From Vigna angularis (lineage: Eukaryota; Streptophyta; Magnoliopsida; Fabales; Fabaceae): a stretch of 64,000 nucleotides of DNA. Where the stretch lies: NCBI RefSeq assembly GCF_016808095.1, contig NC_068970.1, positions 17,156,501 through 17,220,500 of the forward strand, read 5' to 3'. The position numbers and the translations under genes were made by a program. Of this stretch, positions 59,932 to 64,000 are shown one piece after another. Every line of letters starts with the position of its first letter. Position 1 is the first letter of the stretch. Below the pieces are notes generated by a model. The model was given only the letters and a program-made list of their open reading frames with translations. It searched no databases and had not been told where the DNA came from.

Positions 59932-61250
59932 TTTTTATTTTATTAAAAATAAATAAAATAATAATTAAGAAACTTTAAAAAAACAAGTGACCTATGATAC
60001 CTTCTTTAAGGGTGTCAGTATGGAACTAACGGAAAAGACCTAATTACTTTAATTTTAAAAAATAAAAATCTAATTAAAACAAAAAATAAGTAAGAGACAT
60101 ATTTAAGAAAAGTAAAAAAAAAGTATGAACTATATGTATGATTAAATTTAAAATGTTTTAAAGTGTTAAAAGACTCAATAAACTAGATAAATTTAGCAAA
60201 AACTCAATTGAAAGCTTTTAAATTTAAGATATCCTTTTATAAAACATTTATTAATAACTATATTTATTAATATAACTATATAACTATTAGTAAAAAGAAT
60301 ATTGTTTTGATAATTACTTAATTTTTTTTGTGTATGTATTTTATTGTTGATTTTACTCTAATTAATTTAAATTATTTAATCATTTAGGTTTTAATAATTT
60401 TTTTTAATTCAATTAATTGTATCTAATAAAAAAGTTTATTTATTATAAAATTGTTAAAAAAATAATTATTTTAATATTTTTGTGAATATACTTTTTTTTA
60501 AATTAAATAATATGTTTTATTTTAATAATTTTTATAATAATTATAATTTATTTTATTTTTATTACCATTAGACAAATAAATGCATGTGTTTTCATTAATA
60601 CTATTAATATTCACTTAAGAGTGTTTTGTGTACTTCTTTATATTAACTCATGCATTACAATATATATTTGCATTATTAACAGTATTTTTCATATTATGAA
60701 AATAATATGTATAACATTAACAAAAAAAATCCTTTTTAGTAATATATAAATTATTATTATTTTATCATTTATTTTTAAATTAAACTAACTACTTATAATA
60801 ACAAAATCTATCTATAAAATTAATAAAAAACTGTCAACAATAAAATTGTTTATACTTATTTTTATAACTGTGTTTTTTTCTTATAATATAATAATATTTT
60901 TTATTTTAATAATTATAATAATAATATTTATTAATTTAAGCCAACTTCTTCAAATTTGTATTGGACCAAATTAATTTACGAGTTTTAATCTATTTTAATT
61001 ATTCTAGTCACAATGTATATGAGGAGGAGGTATGTGTTAATATAAAATTATTTCAAAAGTGTAAGAGAAGTTTGTTTGAAAAAATAATAAATAAATAAAT
61101 AGAAATTTTGCTAATTTAAAAAATATATGATAAAATAAATAAAAGAAAAAAGTAAATAATAAATAACAGGAAAAAAAAAGAAGAAAAGTGAGAAAAAGGA
61201 AGAAAAGAATAAAAAAGATGATTCCAACCTTTTTTTTATACTATACCCCA
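59932..61250. other. Extremely AT-rich DNA, no gene
   Basis: Low-complexity A/T sequence with many short ATT and TTA runs and a purine-rich stretch at about 61140-61220. No supported feature. Confidence 0.55.
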
Positions 61251-61254
61251 CTAT

Positions 61255-61680
61255 TATTCTTTTTACACTTTATTTGCTTGGACGAATAGTCTAAATCCAT
61301 TTTCCTATCCACACCACACTGTTTTTCTTTTCATCCGTCATTTGAATATTGGACTTGTAGACCAAGGCCATATTTAATATCCACAACAGTTTTGTTTTTC
61401 ACACCTTGTCTTATTATGTTAAAAGTCCAATCCACGTTTTTTTTATTTACACCCCGAAATTTTCTTTTTTCATCCATTCTGGAGACACATTTTCTACCTA
61501 CACCACCCTTATTTTTTTTCACTCATTTTCCTAATGGGCTAACAAGCCCAACACATTTCAACACTTATACCACCCATTTTTCTTTCTACATCCCTTTCTC
61601 AATAGGCTAATAAGTGCAAGATGTTTTCTATTCCCACCTCCCCTATTTTCTCTTTTCACCCCCCCTTTTACATTGAGTTT
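61255..61680. repeat. Degenerate minisatellite, units of roughly 80 bp
   Basis: A loose pattern recurs about five times: a short block such as GGGCTAACAAGCCCAACACA or a diverged form (TTGGACTTGTAGACCAAGGC, AGGCTAATAAGTGCAAG), then a pyrimidine-rich stretch with ACACCAC and TTTTTCTTTTCAC. Spacing is about 75-90 bp. Open frames on both strands here are by-products of the biased composition. Confidence 0.5.
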
Positions 61681-62966
61681 ATGGTCAAACACATCTCAAA
61701 TCGAGTTGGATAGGATCCACTTAATTCTAATCAAGTGAAACCAGCTTAAGTTAAACCTCAAATCAAGTGACTTGTATTATATAAAATTAAAGAAAATAAA
61801 TTTTAAATATGGCCAAATTGAGCTATAAATAATAAAATTTCATGTTTCCTCCCAGCATAAGTCCATTAAGGACCGTTTTTGAAATAAACGTGGGGGGAGA
61901 AGAATCATATTTAGGATTTTTGTTTTTTTTTCTTTTTTTTTCAAGTTTCACATTTTGTTTTCAATTTAAAAAACATTGTGATTTCTTTTAAGAAAATTGT
62001 GAAAATATTAACTATTTACTCAATGAAACTTTTAAACATGTGTCATAAGAAATCAACCTAAAATATTTTCTTGTTTTTAATAAAACATTTTAATATTAGA
62101 TTTTAGAATTTAATTTAATAATTGGAACAATCACAATTATGTAATATGAATCATGCTTTATACTGAATGGATTCTTTAATTAATTAAAAGTCAACCTAAT
62201 TGATTCATAGTTATAAATTATTAATGAAGTTAATTTTAGAATTACTTGGTTGAATATAAAAAAAAGAAGGATAATTGTTTTTCCAAAAATAACACAAAGA
62301 AAATAATATATTTGATTTCTAAAATCTTTGCTCGTTAATTCTTTCTTTCAAAACTTTTTAAGTCTTTATATCGTAAATTTTTCTCACATTTGTCTTGGCC
62401 ATATTACAACCTTTGAAAAGTTCTAATGATCTTTGAATGCATGTTTTTCAAAAGTATGTGAATATTAGAATCTTGCTAAGTTATGGTAGTGTTTACTTAG
62501 ATGAGTATTTTGAGCTAAAACACAAGTCTAAACACTTGAGAGAGCACTGATGAGAGAATATACATTTTAACTTGAATGATCTCTTTTTATTCTTGATTTC
62601 TTGGTAAATCCAAAAGAATAACTCATGTGCTTAAATAGAGTTTTCTCATTCGCATGATTCATGGTAACTTGATTTAAAAAGTTGATTTGTTTCTAATAAG
62701 TTATTCTCCTTTGGTTTAATGTTGATATGAATATTAACCCAGAATAAAGTTTTGAAATTACAAAGTTTTGCCTAGAAGTACAAAAGGATAAGTGTAAGGG
62801 TGCGGTGAATGTATATTTATCCCCTCAGTCTTTAGTCTTGGATTCTTAATTAGTTTTTGCAGTTTAAAAGAATATTTTAGTTATAATTTGTTATAATTAG
62901 GTTTATTGAGCATAAGATATAAATGATCTTTAGAAATTTTGAGGTGTATTAATGCAATTGTAGCTA
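61681..62966. other. AT-rich DNA, no gene
   Basis: No convincing coding region, RNA gene or element boundary. Confidence 0.5.
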
Positions 62967-63214
62967 AGTTGAGCTCGTGGAGGTGTGAAAATAAATTGGT
63001 TAAATTTTCAAGAAACCTTAAAGATAAAACCAAGAATAACAAATAATTAAAACCACAAGAAGTCAAATGCTAATGGTCATCGGCAAGTGTAGTTGAGCTC
63101 GTGGAGGTGTGAAAATAAATTGGTTAAATTTTCAAGAAACCTTAAAGATAAAACCAAGAATAACAAATAATTAAAACCACAAGAAGTCAAATGCTAATGG
63201 TCATCGGCAAGTGT
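62967..63214. repeat. Perfect 124 bp tandem duplication
   Basis: 62967-63090 and 63091-63214 appear identical, each starting AGTTGAGCTCGTGGAGGTGT and ending CATCGGCAAGTGTA. Perfect identity in AT-rich non-coding DNA implies a recent event. Confidence 0.92.
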
Positions 63215-63785
63215 ATCGAATCTTTTAAATAATATAAAAAGATAAGACCAAATATCGTTTCCCAAGATACTCATGTAACACTATATAATTGTACGATTAA
63301 CAACTCATCTAGACTAAAGAATATAAGATTATGTGTAAAAAAAATAAAATAGCAAAGAAATAAAAGGTGAACTTTGATAGTTGGAGACACTTAGAAGAAG
63401 GGAAATGTCAGAAATGGTATAAAATGACATTGTTAGTGATAGATTTCACTAACTTCGTTCTTGTGCACACATAAATAATCTTCTCTCCAACAAAACACTA
63501 AAGTCAGCCCATAAAAACACTCAAACCCTCATCCCTAAGGTGAAAGAGCCTAGGTTTCCTTAGTAAGCATCAATCCCTTGATTACTCAATAAACAAACCT
63601 GCAATAAGACTTAAGGTTTAAGACAACTAATGATTCATGTTTTATCTCGAAATAAAGGGTCTACTAGGTTTCTTATTCCAAGCCTAGGGTTCAACAAATA
63701 CTTCCCAATACATAATAACCCACAAATTAAGCCATGAACGTCTTCATTACATGCAAGCATTAAGAACAGAAACAAGAAACTAACA
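63190..63785 (-). mobile_element. Probable LTR-retrotransposon non-coding relic
   Basis: The stretch from ATCGGCAAGTGTATCGAATC through AAGACCAAATATCGTTTCCC resembles a sequence I associate with untranslated regions of plant LTR retrotransposons, seen here probably in reverse. This rests on recollection of the motif and not on visible LTR ends or coding sequence. No protein-coding part is present in the window. Confidence 0.35.
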
Positions 63786-63792
63786 TTTAATG

Positions 63793-63794
<2 letters not shown>

Positions 63795-63857
<63 letters not shown>
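63795..63857. repeat. AT dinucleotide microsatellite
   Basis: Uninterrupted (AT)n tract of about 63 bp, probably length-polymorphic. Confidence 0.95.
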
Positions 63858-63858
<1 letters not shown>

Positions 63859-64000
63859 CTTTTTTTATTTTATTTCTTTTATAATTATAAAACAAAAATG
63901 TGATAAATAAATTGAAACCATAATAAAAAGTTTAAATAACTAAAAATTATTAAAATAAAGAAAACCCGAGTGTTTCAAACAATTTAAAAAAAAATTGCAT
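63858..64000. other. AT-rich end of window
   Basis: No feature seen; the window ends in this sequence. Confidence 0.5.

Overview
This is a 64 kb piece of plant nuclear DNA. The gene content (a BARELY ANY MERISTEM-type receptor kinase with one intron), the AT-rich intergenic DNA, an intact Ty3/gypsy chromovirus with an iMet primer site, LTR remnants and foldback MITEs all point to a flowering plant. A eudicot, probably a legume (Vigna/Phaseolus-like), fits best, but the species is an inference. All comparisons were made by eye from the raw sequence.

The dominant structure is a direct tandem duplication. The segment 3268-25115 (21,848 bp) is followed immediately by a nearly perfect copy at 25116-46963. 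A third, partial copy (46964-51090) contains only the receptor kinase gene. I could find only three single-base differences between the two full units. Each unit holds, in order: a BAM1/BAM2-like LRR receptor kinase gene, an AT-rich spacer, a complete 9,867 bp LTR retrotransposon with target-site duplication TTATA, another spacer, a hAT-like MITE and a solo LTR of a related family.

The third kinase gene is identical to the others for about 1.4 kb, then diverges at roughly 2% through its 3' half. Its 3' flank (from 51091) is unrelated to that of copies 1 and 2, and the left flank of copy 1 (before 3268) is unrelated to that of copies 2 and 3. The simplest history is an older 4.1 kb gene duplication (P and Q, separated by about 17.7 kb), partly homogenised at the 5' end. 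A very recent unequal crossover between P and Q then produced P - X - Q/P hybrid - X - Q.

Region by region: 1-3267 is AT-rich DNA with a MULE-like element and a hAT-like remnant interrupted by a 300 bp foldback MITE. 3268-46963 is the two units. 46964-51090 is the third kinase gene. 51091-57094 has no recognisable gene. 57100-58719 is a solo LTR (TSD TATAA). 59000-59931 is a long foldback element. 61.2-61.7 kb is a degenerate minisatellite. 62967-63214 is a perfect 124 bp tandem duplication, followed by a likely LTR-element relic and a long AT microsatellite.

The least expected signal is inside the LTRs. Three diverged LTR subfamilies share a short reading frame of 24-29 codons. It begins just after a conserved splice acceptor, ends in a conserved stop, and carries mostly synonymous differences. 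They also share a roughly 240 bp non-coding island with a base-paired stem that is preserved despite sequence change. I know of no description of either.
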